Below, in pieces: positions 20,440-30,824 of a stretch of DNA of 64,000 bases. The notes beneath the pieces are model-generated. The model did not search any database. It saw only the letters and a list, made by a program, of their open reading frames with translations, and had not been told where the DNA came from. This stretch comes from Bettongia penicillata ogilbyi. Lineage: Eukaryota > Chordata > Mammalia > Diprotodontia > Potoroidae. Where the stretch lies: contig JAJHZJ010000311.1 of NCBI GenBank assembly GCA_023548195.1, positions 2,123,836 to 2,187,835 of the forward strand. Direction: 5' to 3'. Position numbers and translations under genes: made by a program. How positions within the stretch are numbered: position 1 is the first letter of the stretch; every line of letters begins with the position of its first letter.

Positions 20440-20720
20440 TCCATTTTGAAAGTTATTATTGTGGGTGCTTAAGATGTCAACAATGAAGAATCCTGTTGTT
20501 GCACTAATTAATTCAGCAATCTCCCTGAAATAATAGGAGCTGTAATTGTAATTCTAAACTCACCCCTCGACCACTGGAATCAACTAATTAAACAAAAATC
20601 ACCCAGCCCGGCTGCTTTCCGGAGGAAGATGGACTACTCCTTTTTATAGCCACAATTAGGCGACACATTCAATAATCAGGATGAAATACAAATTTACCCA
20701 GGAGCCCACTAAATTATGAC
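20440..20720. other. Candidate conserved enhancer, TAAT-rich
   Basis: Within about 90 bp there are 'actaattaattc' (20503), 'tgtaattgtaatt' (20541) and 'actaattaaac' (20583), all homeodomain-type cores. A MEF2/TBP-like 'cctttttatagcc' (20639) and 'cacaattagg' (20651) follow. There is no repeat homology. Vertebrate developmental enhancers often look like this, but conservation is untested. Confidence 0.45.
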
Positions 20721-21684
20721 CACTCATACTTTGTTTTCCTCCCCTTGCCTCCTGGAAAACACAAAGGCAGTGCATCTTCCAGCTGCAGCAGGAAGCCTGC
20801 TGCGTGGCTGCTCAGCCCCAGGATCACCTCTGAGTTGCTCATTAGGGTCCCCTGCCAGCAGTAACAGACGTGCTGCTCAGCCTGGGACATGGGACATCAG
20901 CGATGGAAAGTAGGAGCTGCAGGACTGATCCAAGTCATTCCCACTGTTATTTCCAGTGGGCTCCCAGCAGGAAACAAAGGGGGTGGTATAAGGCTGTGAG
21001 GGAAAGGGACAGAAAGAAGGGAAAGTGGAAAGATGGAAGAAGGAAAATGAACCAGGAGCTATAAGCTATATGTATAACACACGTGGGCTTGTAACACCAT
21101 CCCTCTGCTTCTTCCCCTCCTTCCACTGTCACCACTCCATTCAGTCAACATGGAACCCTGGCTGGATACCCAGTGGAAAGAGAGGCTTTGGGGGCTTATC
21201 TTCCAAAGAAAGTCTCTCCCTGCAGTAATGTTACTGGGTGGGGAGGTTGTAGGAAGCCCCGCTCTGGCAAAGGAACAGAAGGAAAATGATGCAGACAAGT
21301 GTCATGAGGAGCCATTGAATGAGGTGTGAAAATTAAATCAGGTAAAAAGCAGACTGCCAGGCTGAGAGAGGGAGAGGAGCCCTGGAAGGAGATAAATGGA
21401 AAGATACCAGCACAGAGGAGATGTCAGTGGGCTTCCAGCCCAGCACAAGACTGGCTTTCCAGTTTTTGCAAGATGTTTGCATCTGCCTCAGCCAGAGGGA
21501 GGCAAGGGGAGGAACCTTAAGGAGCCCGTGAATTCATCAACAAGGGGCTACAGCAGAGGTGAAGAACAAGGAAAGGCAGAACTCCTGTGTTTTATTCAAG
21601 GTGGGGGGAGCAGAGGTTTTACAAACTGTTATTCTAGGTTCCTGGAGGGTAATGTAGGAATTAGTGGCTGGGAATGGACACTCT
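20721..21684. other. Unassigned
   Basis: No repeat or credible gene. Purine-rich patches (20998-21055, 21360-21420) explain the short open frames. Confidence 0.4.
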
Positions 21685-21800
21685 TTGAGGGCAGGCAGGG
21701 CAGGGACTGATTTTGCTTTAGTCTTTGTATCCCCCAGCAGTCAGAGAAATGCCTGGCACACAGTAGATGCTTAATAAGTATTTGCTGGAGTGAAGAGACT
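21685..21800 (+). mobile_element. L2 3' end
   Basis: 'gcagggactgattttgcttt', 'gcctggcacacagtagatgc' and 'ttaataagtatttgctgga' are the L2 terminus. Confidence 0.8.
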
Positions 21801-21904
21801 TTCAATTCTACTATATTGTCTTTTATATTGATGGGATTTAGGTGGTCAAATGACTAGACCCATGAATGGGTGAACATCGTCACTTTGGAAAGCAAAATGT
21901 AAGA

Positions 21905-22165
21905 GTAGGGGGAAGGGAAGAGAATATTATGTAGGGGAAAGAGCTGACTTTAAATCTTGGAAGAACTGGGTTCAGGTCATGCCTCTGACATATACTGACT
22001 GAGTGACTCAGAAAGTCATTTAATTTCTCAGTGCTGGAGGTAATTTGCTAAGATGTAAGTTGCAGAGAAGGTGCTGAACTGTGCTAGTAGAGAGCTTTCC
22101 TTATTTGGAAGTTCTCTGTACCAGTGAAATCACAAATCCAGTCCTGAGTCTTAATTTTGTGTGTG
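21905..22165 (+). mobile_element. SINE B
   Basis: Forward order: 'gaactgggttcaggtcatgc', 'gagtgactcagaaagtcatt', 'aagttgcagagaaggtgctg', 'gaagttctctgtaccagtga' and 'aaatcacaaatccagtcc'. Confidence 0.8.
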
Positions 22166-22184
22166 CTTCTTGAGGGATATGTTG

Positions 22185-22330
22185 TAATAGGATCAGGACA
22201 CTAGTGCTGGACCTGCCTTCAGAGATCTATCTCCCTTATGCTGCAGAAGAGGGAAGAGAGGCCCTGGAGTGATATGAATTGCGTAGGTACTAAGTGTCAG
22301 AAATGAAATATGAACCAAGGACCCCAGATA
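22185..22330 (-). mobile_element. MIR-type SINE (antisense)
   Basis: 'gctggacctgccttcagaga', 'ggaagagaggccctggagtg' and 'gaaatatgaaccaaggaccc' are in reverse MIR order. The copy is diverged. Confidence 0.55.
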
Positions 22331-22364
22331 TCAAAATTATCTCTTCTATATTCATATTTTCTGC

Positions 22365-22592
22365 CTTTTATAGGATATAAACTCCTTGTGGGCAGCACTA
22401 TTTCAACCTTGTCTTTTTTATCTCCAGAATATGCATGGCACATAGTAAGCATTTAATAAATTCTTAATGGTTTATAGGTTGACAAAAAATGGGGTCCAAG
22501 GGGTAGAGACACAAGGTAAATGAAGACTAAGAGGTCCTTGAGAATAGGAACTATGCCTTATTTTTCTTTGTTCCATCTCCCTGCATATACAT
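22365..22592 (+). mobile_element. Two L2 3' ends in tandem
   Basis: The first is 22365-22480 ('taaactccttgtgggcagca', 'catagtaagcatttaataaa'). The second partial end is 22528-22592 ('gtccttgagaataggaacta'). Confidence 0.7.
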
Positions 22593-22599
22593 GTTATCG

Positions 22600-23430
22600 A
22601 TGGTCTATAAGCCTTTATTCAGTACCTACTATATGGCAGGCACAGTGCTAAGCACTGGGGAGACAAAAAAGAGGGAAAAGATGCCCCCCTTCCCTGAAGA
22701 AGCTCACAATCTAATGGGAGAGACAACAAGCAAACATATATACACATATATATGTATACATAGATACTGATATATAAAGAAGCTCTATATAGGAAAATGA
22801 AAATAATTAAAAGATGGAAGGCACTAGAATTAGAGGGGATGGAAGAGGCTTCCTGTAGAAGGTGGGATTTTAGATGGGACCTGGAAGTCAGGGCATTCAG
22901 TAGGTAGAGATGAGGAAGGAAAGCATTCCAGTAATGCAGCATAGCCAGAGAAAATTCCAGGAGCTGAGAGATGAAGTGTACTGAAACAAGGGGGCCAGTG
23001 TCACTGAATCAAAGAGTACATGAAGGAAAGGAAAGTATAAGAAGACTTAAAGGGTAGGTGGGTTTTAAATACCAAATAGGATTTTGCTAAACAGACCCAC
23101 CAGCAGGCTATGGCAATAATGCAAGCATGAGGCCATGAGGATCTGCTTCAAGATGGCGGCAGTGTCAGAGAACAGAAGGTGGCATATTCAACAGACGGTG
23201 AAAAGGACAGGCCTTGGCAATAGGTTGGTATGGGGTGGGAGTGAGAAATAGCGAGGACTTGAGGACGACACCTAGTCTGAGGGACTGGGAAGATAGTGGC
23301 ACCCTCTATGGTAATGAGGAAGTTTGGAATTGGGAACTGTAAGATAATGGAGTTCTTTTTCTGGACAGCATTGTATAGCGTTGAGGTGAACACACTGAGC
23401 AGACATGGTTGAATAACAAATTTTGATAGA
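22600..23430 (-). mobile_element. L2 LINE 3' third (antisense)
   Basis: Continuous reverse L2: 'ctactatatggcaggcacag', 'gaagaagctcacaatctaat', 'ggaaagcattccagtaatgc', 'agtgtcactgaatcaaagag', 'aggacaggccttggcaatag', 'gaggacgacacctagtctga'. An internal deletion lies near 23090. A TA microsatellite has grown at about 22735-22790. Confidence 0.85.
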
Positions 23431-23489
23431 GTCATGTATCAAAGCCCCATGGAAATTCGGTTTGGTTCGTTATTGACTCAATCGATTCA

Positions 23490-23700
23490 GCAATGATAAT
23501 TCAATAAGCATTTATTAATCACGTATCAGATATTGAGCACAGGGTTAGGCACTAAATGATATATTAAAGAATGGATAAAAATTTCATGGCTTTGTGGAGC
23601 TTTCTGTCTAACGGGAATGAATGGATATGTGCGTGTCTGTGTTCTATCTAGTGGGGAGATATATATATGTATAATATACATAGTCACAAATAGCTAAGAT
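23490..23700 (-). mobile_element. L2 3' end (antisense)
   Basis: 'ttcaataagcatttattaat' and 'tagttctgagctgt'-related order ('gagcacagggttaggcacta') match the reverse L2 terminus. Ends in a TA-rich stretch. Confidence 0.65.
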
Positions 23701-24087
23701 GATGAAACACGGAAAATGCATTTATTAGCAGAGATCAAAAATGCCATACAAGGTCTGAAGAAAAGGATCATTACCGCCTGGAGGGAGTAGGGAGCAGAGA
23801 TCAGGGAAGGGTTTCTAGAGAAGATGCCATTGTTGTTTCCCCTCCTTGCGTCATGGCTGCCTCCCTCAACAAGCATGCAAGAGACTTCAAGAGGTCATCT
23901 GGCTCAGTTATCTGCTATAAACCGAATACCACTTAAATTAACCTTACAGATGGTCTTAAAGAATGTTTCCTTTTGTTTATCATCAAATGGCAAGAAAAAA
24001 TGTCATTCTACCTGTTAATTTTCCACTTATCCTGCTCCCATTTCCAGAGACTCCTATCTTTCTTTTATATTTACTATCTCTTATTAC
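23701..24087. other. Unassigned
   Basis: Possible degraded L2 ('gggaagggtttctagagaag') and MIR ('caagaggtcatctggctcag') traces, too weak to call. Confidence 0.35.
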
Positions 24088-24155
24088 TGGAAGTCAATTC
24101 AATTCAGTAAAGATTTATTAAGCACCTACTGTATGCATAGTTCTGAGCTGTCTTT
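24088..24155 (-). mobile_element. L2 3' end fragment (antisense)
   Basis: 'attcagtaaagatttattaa' followed by 'gcacctactgtatgcatagt'. Confidence 0.75.
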
Positions 24156-24199
24156 CTCTTACATAAGATGACAGAATTAGACTAAATTGATCTATAAAG

Positions 24200-24838
24200 T
24201 ACGTTACCACTACTAGGTCTGTATCTCAAAAAGATTTGAAAAAACAAAAAAAGGGAAGGAAGTACATGTGCAAAGATATTTATAGCAACTCTTTTCGTGG
24301 TGGTAACTAATTGGAAACTGAGGGGATACCCATCAATTGGGGAAGGGCTAAACAAATTGTGATATATGATAGTATTATTGTGCTATAAGATGATAAAGCA
24401 GGAAAACTAGGTAGACTCACATGAACTGATGCAAAGTGAAGTGAGCAGAACCAGGACAACATCATACACAGTAAGAGAAATAATGTAAATTGATCGACTG
24501 TGAATGACTTAGCTGTTCTTAGCAATAGAATGATCCAATTCCAAAGAATTTATGATGAAAAAATGCTATCCACCTCCAGAAAAAGAACTGAGTCTGAATG
24601 CAAATCAAAGCACACTTTTTAAACTTTCTTTATTTTTCTTGGTTTTTTTGGCTGTGTTTTCTTTTGCAATGTGTCTAAAATGGAAATGTTTTGCCTGACT
24701 TCACATGTAGAATTTACATAAAATTGTTTGCTTTTTAAAGGAATGAAGAAAGGAGGAAGGGAGAGGATTTGGAACTCAAATTAAAAAATAAATGTTAAAA
24801 ATTTTACATGTAATAGAGAAATAATGGATGAAATAAAT
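24200..24838 (+). mobile_element. L1 3' end, 5'-truncated
   Basis: Same L1 family as 11.1-11.7 kb: 'ccactactaggtctgtatct', 'gatacccatcaattggggaa', 'agtgaagtgagcagaaccag', 'gaaaaagaactgagtctgaa', ending 'ggaactcaaattaaaaaata'. It holds the ORF2 C-terminal codons (heavily mutated) and the 3'UTR. Confidence 0.88.
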
Positions 24839-24866
24839 AAAGTTATATTAGGAGGGAAAAAAAAAT

Positions 24867-24898
24867 AAAGTACCTTCCAGTTATAAATGTATGATCTT
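24867..24898 (+). mobile_element. MAR1-type SINE tail remnant
   Basis: 'ccttccagttataaatgtat' plus 'gatctta' is the terminal stretch seen at 12.6 and 60.5 kb. Confidence 0.5.
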
Positions 24899-24899
24899 A

Positions 24900-25470
24900 A
24901 GTGTGCTCAGAGTGTTTTGCAAAATCTAAGGAAGGAACCAACATCACTATCCACTAGGGGGAGATCAAGGAAGGCCTCCTGGAAGAGGCGGTCTATTAAC
25001 AAATGGCTAAAATTTAAACAAGCAGAAGAGGGAGGGCTTTCTTAGCTGAGGTAATAGAAGAAAAGACAAAGATAGGGGAAAAATGAGAGTTTGTGTAAGG
25101 GAGTATGATTAGTTCAATATGGCTGGGACATACAAGGCATGAAGAAGGGGTAGTATGGAATTAGTCTGGAAAGGTAGTATCAGACAGAGGAATAAGAAAT
25201 CAGAACTTTATTTGATAGGTGGTAGGTGATTTGGATGAAGAGATGACACATCAAGATCTCTCTATAAAATTAATCTGGAAGTAATGACTAGAGGGAGGAA
25301 CAAATAGAATCTGGGGAGAAGCATCGGAAGGCTATTGCAATAGCCTAATTGGTTGGAAATAAAGGTTTATTCTGGGGTGGTAGCAGTGGAAATAGAGACA
25401 GGCTTGAAAGAAGTCAATAGGAATTGATAACTGACTGGATATGGGAAGTAAGTGAGAGAGAAAAGCAAGA
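24900..25470 (-). mobile_element. L2-like LINE (antisense)
   Basis: 'aaggaaggcctcctggaaga', 'aatatggctgggacatacaa' and 'ggctattgcaatagcctaat' follow the reverse L2 order. The copy is heavily diverged. Confidence 0.6.
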
Positions 25471-25716
25471 TACAGAAGAGGAGAGACATGGAGCAGTGCC
25501 TGTCCTTGGTAAGTCTCTAGTCTATTGGGAATGAAACCAGTCCCACAACATCCGAGAGAAGTCAAAAAAGATTGTTGATTTTGAGAGGAAGTTAAAAATA
25601 ACAACATTCTTCTCCATCACCAAAGATGTATCCAATCTTCCTTGAAAGACTCTGAAGATGGAATGAAGGAAAAAGGAAGAAATGAAAGAAGGAGAAAAGG
25701 AAAAGGAAAGAAAAGT
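25471..25716. other. Unassigned; purine-rich end
   Basis: 25660-25720 is an A/G-rich (GAAAGGAAA) stretch. Otherwise nothing recognised. Confidence 0.4.
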
Positions 25717-25900
25717 AAACAGAGTGCTGAACCTGGAGTCAAGAGAGACTTGAGTTCAAATTTAGCCTCTGGCACTTATGTGTGACCCTGGGTAAGTCAC
25801 TTAATCCTGATTGCCTCAGTTTCCTCATCTGTAAAACGAGCTGGAGATAGAAATGGCAAACCTTTTCAGTATTGAAAACAACTGAATAACAGAGAAGAAA
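25717..25900 (+). mobile_element. SINE A
   Basis: 'acagagtgctgaacctggag', 'tgtgaccctgggtaagtcac', 'cagtttcctcatctgtaaaa' and 'tggagatagaaatggcaaac' are in forward order. The copy lacks part of the tail. Confidence 0.85.
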
Positions 25901-25902
25901 AG

Positions 25903-25935
25903 ATGATGACAATGATGATGATGATGATGACAACA
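25903..25935. repeat. (GAT)n microsatellite
   Basis: GATGAT units with one 'caat' interruption, between a SINE A tail and a MIR. Confidence 0.9.
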
Positions 25936-26160
25936 GCTAACATTTATATAGTGCTTACTATGTGCCAAGCACTATACTAAGTGCTTTTGATCTTCACAAC
26001 AACCCTGAGAAGGAGATGCCATTATTATCCCCATTTTATAGATGAGAAGACTGAAGCAAAAAGAGGTTAAGTAATTTGCTATTAAGATCTGAGGCTAAAT
26101 TTGAATTCAGATCTTCCTGGCTTTAGGCCTAGTGCTCTATCCACCATGTCACCTATCTGT
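25933..26160 (-). mobile_element. MIR-type SINE (antisense), well preserved
   Basis: 'gtgcttactatgtgccaagc', 'gatcttcacaacaaccctga', 'ccattttatagatgagaaga' and 'cctagtgctctatccaccat' are present. Confidence 0.85.
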
Positions 26161-26594
26161 ATCAGCTAAGTATTCTTAAAGTTCATTTCTCTCACCTGTA
26201 TATCATTATGCCTTATCTCTACCCATTCGCTCTATCTTTCCCCATGGCATACATTAGAGGGATTTGTGCACCGTAAGGACACATATTGGCTGACAGATGA
26301 AAGTCTTATTCTGAAAAAAATTATTTTAAAAATCTATTCACTATAAAAAAATTACTCCTTCCCTTTCCTCTATATATTCTATCCTCTAACTTGCCAGTCC
26401 TTCCCTAATTTACTCTAGGTCATGAAAGACTTCCTTAATATTTTCCATTCAATGCTTATTCCCTACAGGGAGACCTGGAATGGGAGAAGGAAGTTAGGAG
26501 GTATCTATCCCAGTTGCTCTAAGTTGGCTCCCTGCTCCTAATACCATTCTCTGCCCATTCATCTGCAACCAAACAATTTCACCCATTTGCTCAA
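26161..26594. other. Unassigned
   Basis: No recognised feature. Confidence 0.4.
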
Positions 26595-26715
26595 CCCAAT
26601 TCAACAAGTATTTATCGAGAACTTAAAACATGCTCAGAATAACAAGGAAATATATGACATCATTTCCTGTCCTAGAGAAACTTACCATTTTATCAAAGAG
26701 ATGATCAAGGATTAA
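26595..26715 (-). mobile_element. L2 3' end (antisense)
   Basis: 'caattcaacaagtatttatc' and 'tcctgtcctagagaaactta' are present. It is the first of three consecutive L2 ends in the same orientation. Confidence 0.6.
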
Positions 26716-26724
26716 TAGCAGTCA

Positions 26725-26972
26725 GTCAATTAACATCTGGGGGCAAGCGACAAGCACGTATTAATAGGCAACTCTGTGCCAGGCACTGGACTAAGAGCTG
26801 GAGATACAAAGAAAGGCAAAAACAATTTCTCAAAGAGCTCTCACAGTCTAAAGTGAGAGTAACAACATTTAAATAATATAAAAGATAAATTAGAGATTAT
26901 CTCAGAGGGAAGGCACTAGAATTATGGAGGATCAGAAGATCCTTTAGATCTTCCCTGGAGGATTCCAAGTTG
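26725..26972 (-). mobile_element. L2 3' end (antisense)
   Basis: 'actctgtgccaggcactgga', 'agctggagatacaaagaaag', 'tctcagagggaaggcactag' are in reverse order. It stops abruptly where the next L2 end begins. Confidence 0.75.
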
Positions 26973-26974
26973 AG

Positions 26975-27250
26975 GGCTCTTAGTCAATAAGCATATAGTA
27001 AGTGCCTACTGTGCACCAGGCACTGTGCTGGGGATACAAAAAAAAAAAGGCAAAAGACAGTCCCCCCTTGAAAGGGGCTCATGGCCTCATGGGAGAGATA
27101 ACAACTGTGTACGGATAAGATAACCTGGAGATAAGAAACAGAGGTACTAGTCCTAAGGGGCAGGGAAAGGCTTCTTACAGATGGTAGAAGATTTTAGCTG
27201 GGACTTGAAGGCAGCCAGGGAGGTCAGGAGGCAGAGAAGAGGAAGACAAA
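26975..27250 (-). mobile_element. L2 3' end (antisense)
   Basis: 'agtcaataagcatatagtaa', 'tgtgcaccaggcactgtgct', 'gggaaaggcttcttacagat' and 'agctgggacttgaaggcagc' are present. Confidence 0.8.
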
Positions 27251-27254
27251 TAGT

Positions 27255-27720
27255 GTCTGTGTCTTAGAGGTCACCTGGCCTAACCCCCTAGAATTACAGA
27301 TGAGAAAGTGGAGGTTCAGAGATGTTCCGTGACAGGAAAGAGATACTATAGGTAGCAGGTGGCAGAGTCAGGATTTTTCCATGAGACCCCTTGACTCCAA
27401 ATATTGACATTTATAAAGCACCGTAAGGTCTGCCAAGAGTCTTGGCCATAACCTAATCTTGTGAGGTAGATATAGGAAGCATGATCATCCCCATTTTTAG
27501 AAAGCAGAGATCTCAGACACATGAAATAATTTGTCCCAGACTCCAGCGGTCTCACACCCATCGGGGACAACGATCAAATCCAGAGCACGCATGCTGCCTT
27601 CTTGCTTGCCTCATAAAAACTTCATGTGGCAGACAATGCATCTAGTGTCATTATCATTTTATAGATGAGTAAATTGAGGTGCAGAGAGATTAGGTGACTT
27701 ACCAAAGTCATGGGGCTAGA
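27255..27720 (-). mobile_element. Cluster of three MIR-type SINE pieces (antisense)
   Basis: 27255-27400 ('tacagatgagaaagtggagg'), 27400-27600 ('ttgacatttataaagcaccg', 'catccccatttttagaaagc') and 27610-27720 ('ttatagatgagtaaattgag') are three separate reverse MIR segments, each with its own copy of the core. Confidence 0.65.
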
Positions 27721-27744
27721 ATCCAGAATCATGGAATTTCAGCA

Positions 27745-27975
27745 TTATTTTGTGTATTCAGTCAGGCCCAATGGACCATATGGTTCATGGAATTTTCATG
27801 GCAAAGATACTGGAGATATTTGCCATTTTCTTCTCCAGTGAATTAAGGTGAACAAAGGTTAAATAACTTGCCCAGGGTCACACTGCTAGTAAGTCTCTGA
27901 GGTCAGATTTGAACTCAGGTCTTCCTGACTCCAGGTTCAGTGTTCTAACCACTAAATCACCCTGCTGCCCCCTAG
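27745..27975 (-). mobile_element. SINE A (antisense)
   Basis: 'gccattttcttctccagtga', 'gcccagggtcacactgctag' and 'ctaaatcaccctgctgcccc' are present. Confidence 0.85.
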
Positions 27976-28250
27976 TCCAAATACTTGTATTTGACAATGA
28001 ATCCTATTTACAATATCCTCACTGAGCATTCATTCAGAGATAAAATACTCTACTTCCAGAGTTCCATTTGCTAGGAAGTCTTTCCCTATGCCACGCTATA
28101 ATCTGAACCTTTTCACACTGATCCTAGTTCTTTCTCCTCAGTGGCAATAATAAGAATACTAATAATTTCTTTTCCACCTGACAACCTTTTAAATATTAGA
28201 AGGCAGCTATAATGTAATCCCCAAGTCTTCCCTTCTCCAAGGTAGAAGTC
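27976..28250 (-). mobile_element. CR1/L3 LINE 3' region (antisense)
   Basis: 'tttgctaggaagtctttccc', 'caaccttttaaatattagaa' and 'ggcagctataatgtaatccc' are the reverse of the CR1/L3 C-terminal RT region. Confidence 0.65.
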
Positions 28251-28845
28251 TCCAACCTATGGCTTCTAGTCTTGCTCTGATGCCAGGTTTGCTCATGTCT
28301 GAATACTCTGATGGCTCAGTTTGAAAAAGCTGGAAGCAAAAAGAACTTGTCAATGTCCCTGTTACAATGCGGGGCACATTGTAAAATGATGGACACAAGG
28401 CCCAGGGACATATTTTTGGACCCAACCACTGTATGAATAAATTTTGTTTGACTGTGCTTAACAAGAGTCAGGGGGCCTTCCCCTCCTAATTCCCTTTCTA
28501 ATGTGGGGAGGTCAAAGTGGGAGATAGGATTTTGGTAATGCCAAGAAAAAAGAGCCATTGTAACATTTTTGAATGGGAAGAAAAGGAAGTTCGGAAAAAA
28601 GCAGAAACAAATAAGGACATTTTGAAAGGAATATATTGAATTTGTTATAGAGGGGTTTTGTTGCTGTTTAGCAAGAAGTGCGAAATGGGGATTCGTGGTG
28701 TCGTAGAGAATCCTCTTATTGTGTAAAACAAACAAACAAATACAAGCAATGTGCTACACAAAATTGCACGCAACATTCTAACGAGTGGGAGATGCCCCCT
28801 GCAACCCAGCTTCCCTGGAGCCTGGCTTAATGTTCTTTCCACTAC
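28251..28845. other. Unassigned
   Basis: No recognised repeat. The minus-strand open frame 28735-28316 (139 codons) shows no domain or codon signature. Confidence 0.4.
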
Positions 28846-29152
28846 ACCAATGATTGCCAGTCTTGGGGTCTGCAGTCTAATTGACAGGGTCCTGAAAGTC
28901 TATAAACAAGCAGGCACACTTTCTGTAGGTTGAATAAATTATAAACCTCACTCTTCTATGTATTGATATTTTTTGAATGTATGCAGAAAATATTCTGAGA
29001 ATACAATATAAATGTACTTAAGAGCATTCCTGAATTTATAGGAGCTTTTTGTCATTCCATATTTTCTCAAGATAGAACAACTCTTATTGTGGGTGGTTTG
29101 TAGAGGTTTTTGTTGTTTTTCTCTTTGATGTTAAAAAGGTTGGGAACAACTC
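28846..29152. mobile_element. Probable hAT-type MITE
   Basis: The right end 'aaaaaggttgggaacaactc' is, on the other strand, close to the hAT/Charlie terminus (CAGTGGTTCCCAACC). The left end 'caatgattgccagtcttggg' followed by 'gtctgcag' is a decayed counterpart. No transposase ORF lies between. No clear 8-bp target duplication was found. Confidence 0.45.
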
Positions 29153-29577
29153 TCCAGCCTAACTTGGAAATTGAAATCCAGTAGCACCAACCCTCAATTA
29201 TCTAAGACTTGATTATTTAATTTATGGATTTTTCCAGATGTCTTGCTTCTCAAGGAACTGTCTACTGGTCTATTCAGGTCATTTCGCTGCAAATTTGCAC
29301 CTTGATTGAGGCGGGGGAGGAGGGAAAAGCGGAAATGAAAGAAGAGATACCACTCAATCAGCAGTTGTCCTCTCTAACTACTAGGTGAGAAAGATTAAAA
29401 TTAAAGGAGTCTCAGAACTATTTGTAGGTTTCATTTATGCATGAAGTCTGGAAGGAATTTCCATTTCTTTTCCACTCCACTCTCCCACCCACCCCCATCC
29501 CAAAGGCTTCTTGAGGAAGGCACTAAGAAAGAACTAAACCTTGAGACACTGAATTATAGAATTCCACGACTGGAAAA
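29153..29577. other. Unassigned
   Basis: No recognised feature. Confidence 0.4.
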
Positions 29578-29803
29578 AAGGCAGCTAGGTGCTACAGCAG
29601 ACAGAGTGCTGGGCCTGGAGTCAGGAAGAACTGAGTTCAAAGCTGTGTGACCCTGGGTAAGTCACTTACCCCTGCTTGCCTCAGTTTCCTCATCTCTAAA
29701 ATGAGCTAGAGAAGGAAAAGGCAAAACGCTCCAGTATCTTTACCAGGAAAACCTCAAATGGAATCATTAAGATTCAAACATGACCGATACAAATGAACAA
29801 TAG
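29578..29803 (+). mobile_element. SINE A
   Basis: 'aggcagctaggtgctacagc', 'gtgctgggcctggagtcagg', 'gtgtgaccctgggtaagtca' and 'tatctttaccaggaaaacct' are present. A short deletion follows 'gagttcaaa'. Confidence 0.9.
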
Positions 29804-29825
29804 ATCTGGGGAAAGGAGAGAAGTG

Positions 29826-29895
29826 AGGTTCAAATGAGATAATGGATGACACTGCAAACCTTAGAACACAATATAAATTCTAGTTATTGTGGATA
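29826..29895 (+). mobile_element. MIR 3' remnant
   Basis: 'ttcaaatgagataatggatg', then 'cacaatataaattctagtta'. Confidence 0.5.
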
Positions 29896-29939
29896 TTGCT
29901 GCTGCTGTGGTGGTGACTTCATTCCCTGACCCTTCTATT

Positions 29940-30200
29940 ACATCCTTGCTAAGCTCAAGCAAATGTCTGCAGAGCAATTTGACGTTGTGCTTGTAAAATG
30001 TTTAAAAGAGAGCTTAGATAGGGGATGTAGGAACAGACATTTAAGTTTAATCTGCATTTTTAACACTTTTTTAAGTGTTAAGTCTAGATAATCAAGAAAA
30101 CAACACATTAAGTCCTGATTGGCAAATTTCCATGGTGTAAATGTACTGAAAATTGATCAGTCTGCTTTCTCCCAAACTTGTTAGAGTTCGCTTCGATTCT
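29940..30200. other. Candidate regulatory block with hairpin
   Basis: Repeat-free AT-rich sequence. 'ttaacactt' (30060-30068) and 'aagtgttaa' (30073-30081) form a perfect 9-bp inverted repeat around TTTT. Each arm carries an NKX-like CACTT/AAGTG core. 'acattaagtcctg' lies nearby. Confidence 0.35.
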
Positions 30201-30204
30201 AACT

Positions 30205-30650
30205 CACACGGCTGGTTCAGAGGGACCCCAGAGGTCACCTAACCCAACCCACAGATAAAGCATCAATCCCATCTACAATCTCTCCAACAGGTGTTCTTTA
30301 TTTGAGTGAGAAGGTGCTGATGAAGCCTATTCCATGGCTGGGCAGCTGGGATGACTGGGAAGTCTTCCATGTTCTGTGCTAATGTTGGTCTCTCTATGAT
30401 TTCTACCTATAGTTCCTAGTTACACCTCCTATTGCCCAGAACAAGCCCAATCTCTCTTATACCCTGAAATAAGTGAAGACAACTATCACAAGTTCTCTCT
30501 TTTCCAGGCTAAATATCCCCCGTACCTTCAACTGACCCCTATTTACCCCAGTGACCAGTCCTCTCGCCATCCTGGTTATCACCCTTTGGAAAGGTTCTAG
30601 CTTGTCCAATTTCCTTCCTAAAAGTGGCACCTAGAACTAGGTGCAATGAT
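30205..30650 (-). mobile_element. CR1/L3 LINE 3' region (antisense, first segment)
   Basis: 'ccagaggtcacctaacccaa', 'gaagcctattccatggctgg', 'tcttttccaggctaaatatc', 'ctcgccatcctggttatcac' and 'aaaggttctagcttgtccaa' are the reverse of the CR1/L3 C-terminal domain and 3'UTR. Confidence 0.8.
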
Positions 30651-30824
30651 CTTGTTATTTAGTTATTTCAGTCATATCTGACTCCTTGTGACTCCATTTG
30701 GGGTTTTCTTGGCAGAGATACTAGAGTGGTTTCCAACTTCCTTCTCCAGCTCATTTTACAGATTAAGAAACTGAGGCAAACAGTGTTAAGTGACTTCCCA
30801 GGGTCACACAGCTAGGAAGTGTCG
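30651..30824 (-). mobile_element. SINE A, tail half only (antisense)
   Basis: 'gactccatttggggttttct', 'ccttctccagctcattttac' and 'cacacagctaggaagtgtc' are present, then the sequence switches abruptly to CR1/L3. The tRNA-like head is missing at the junction. Confidence 0.85.
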
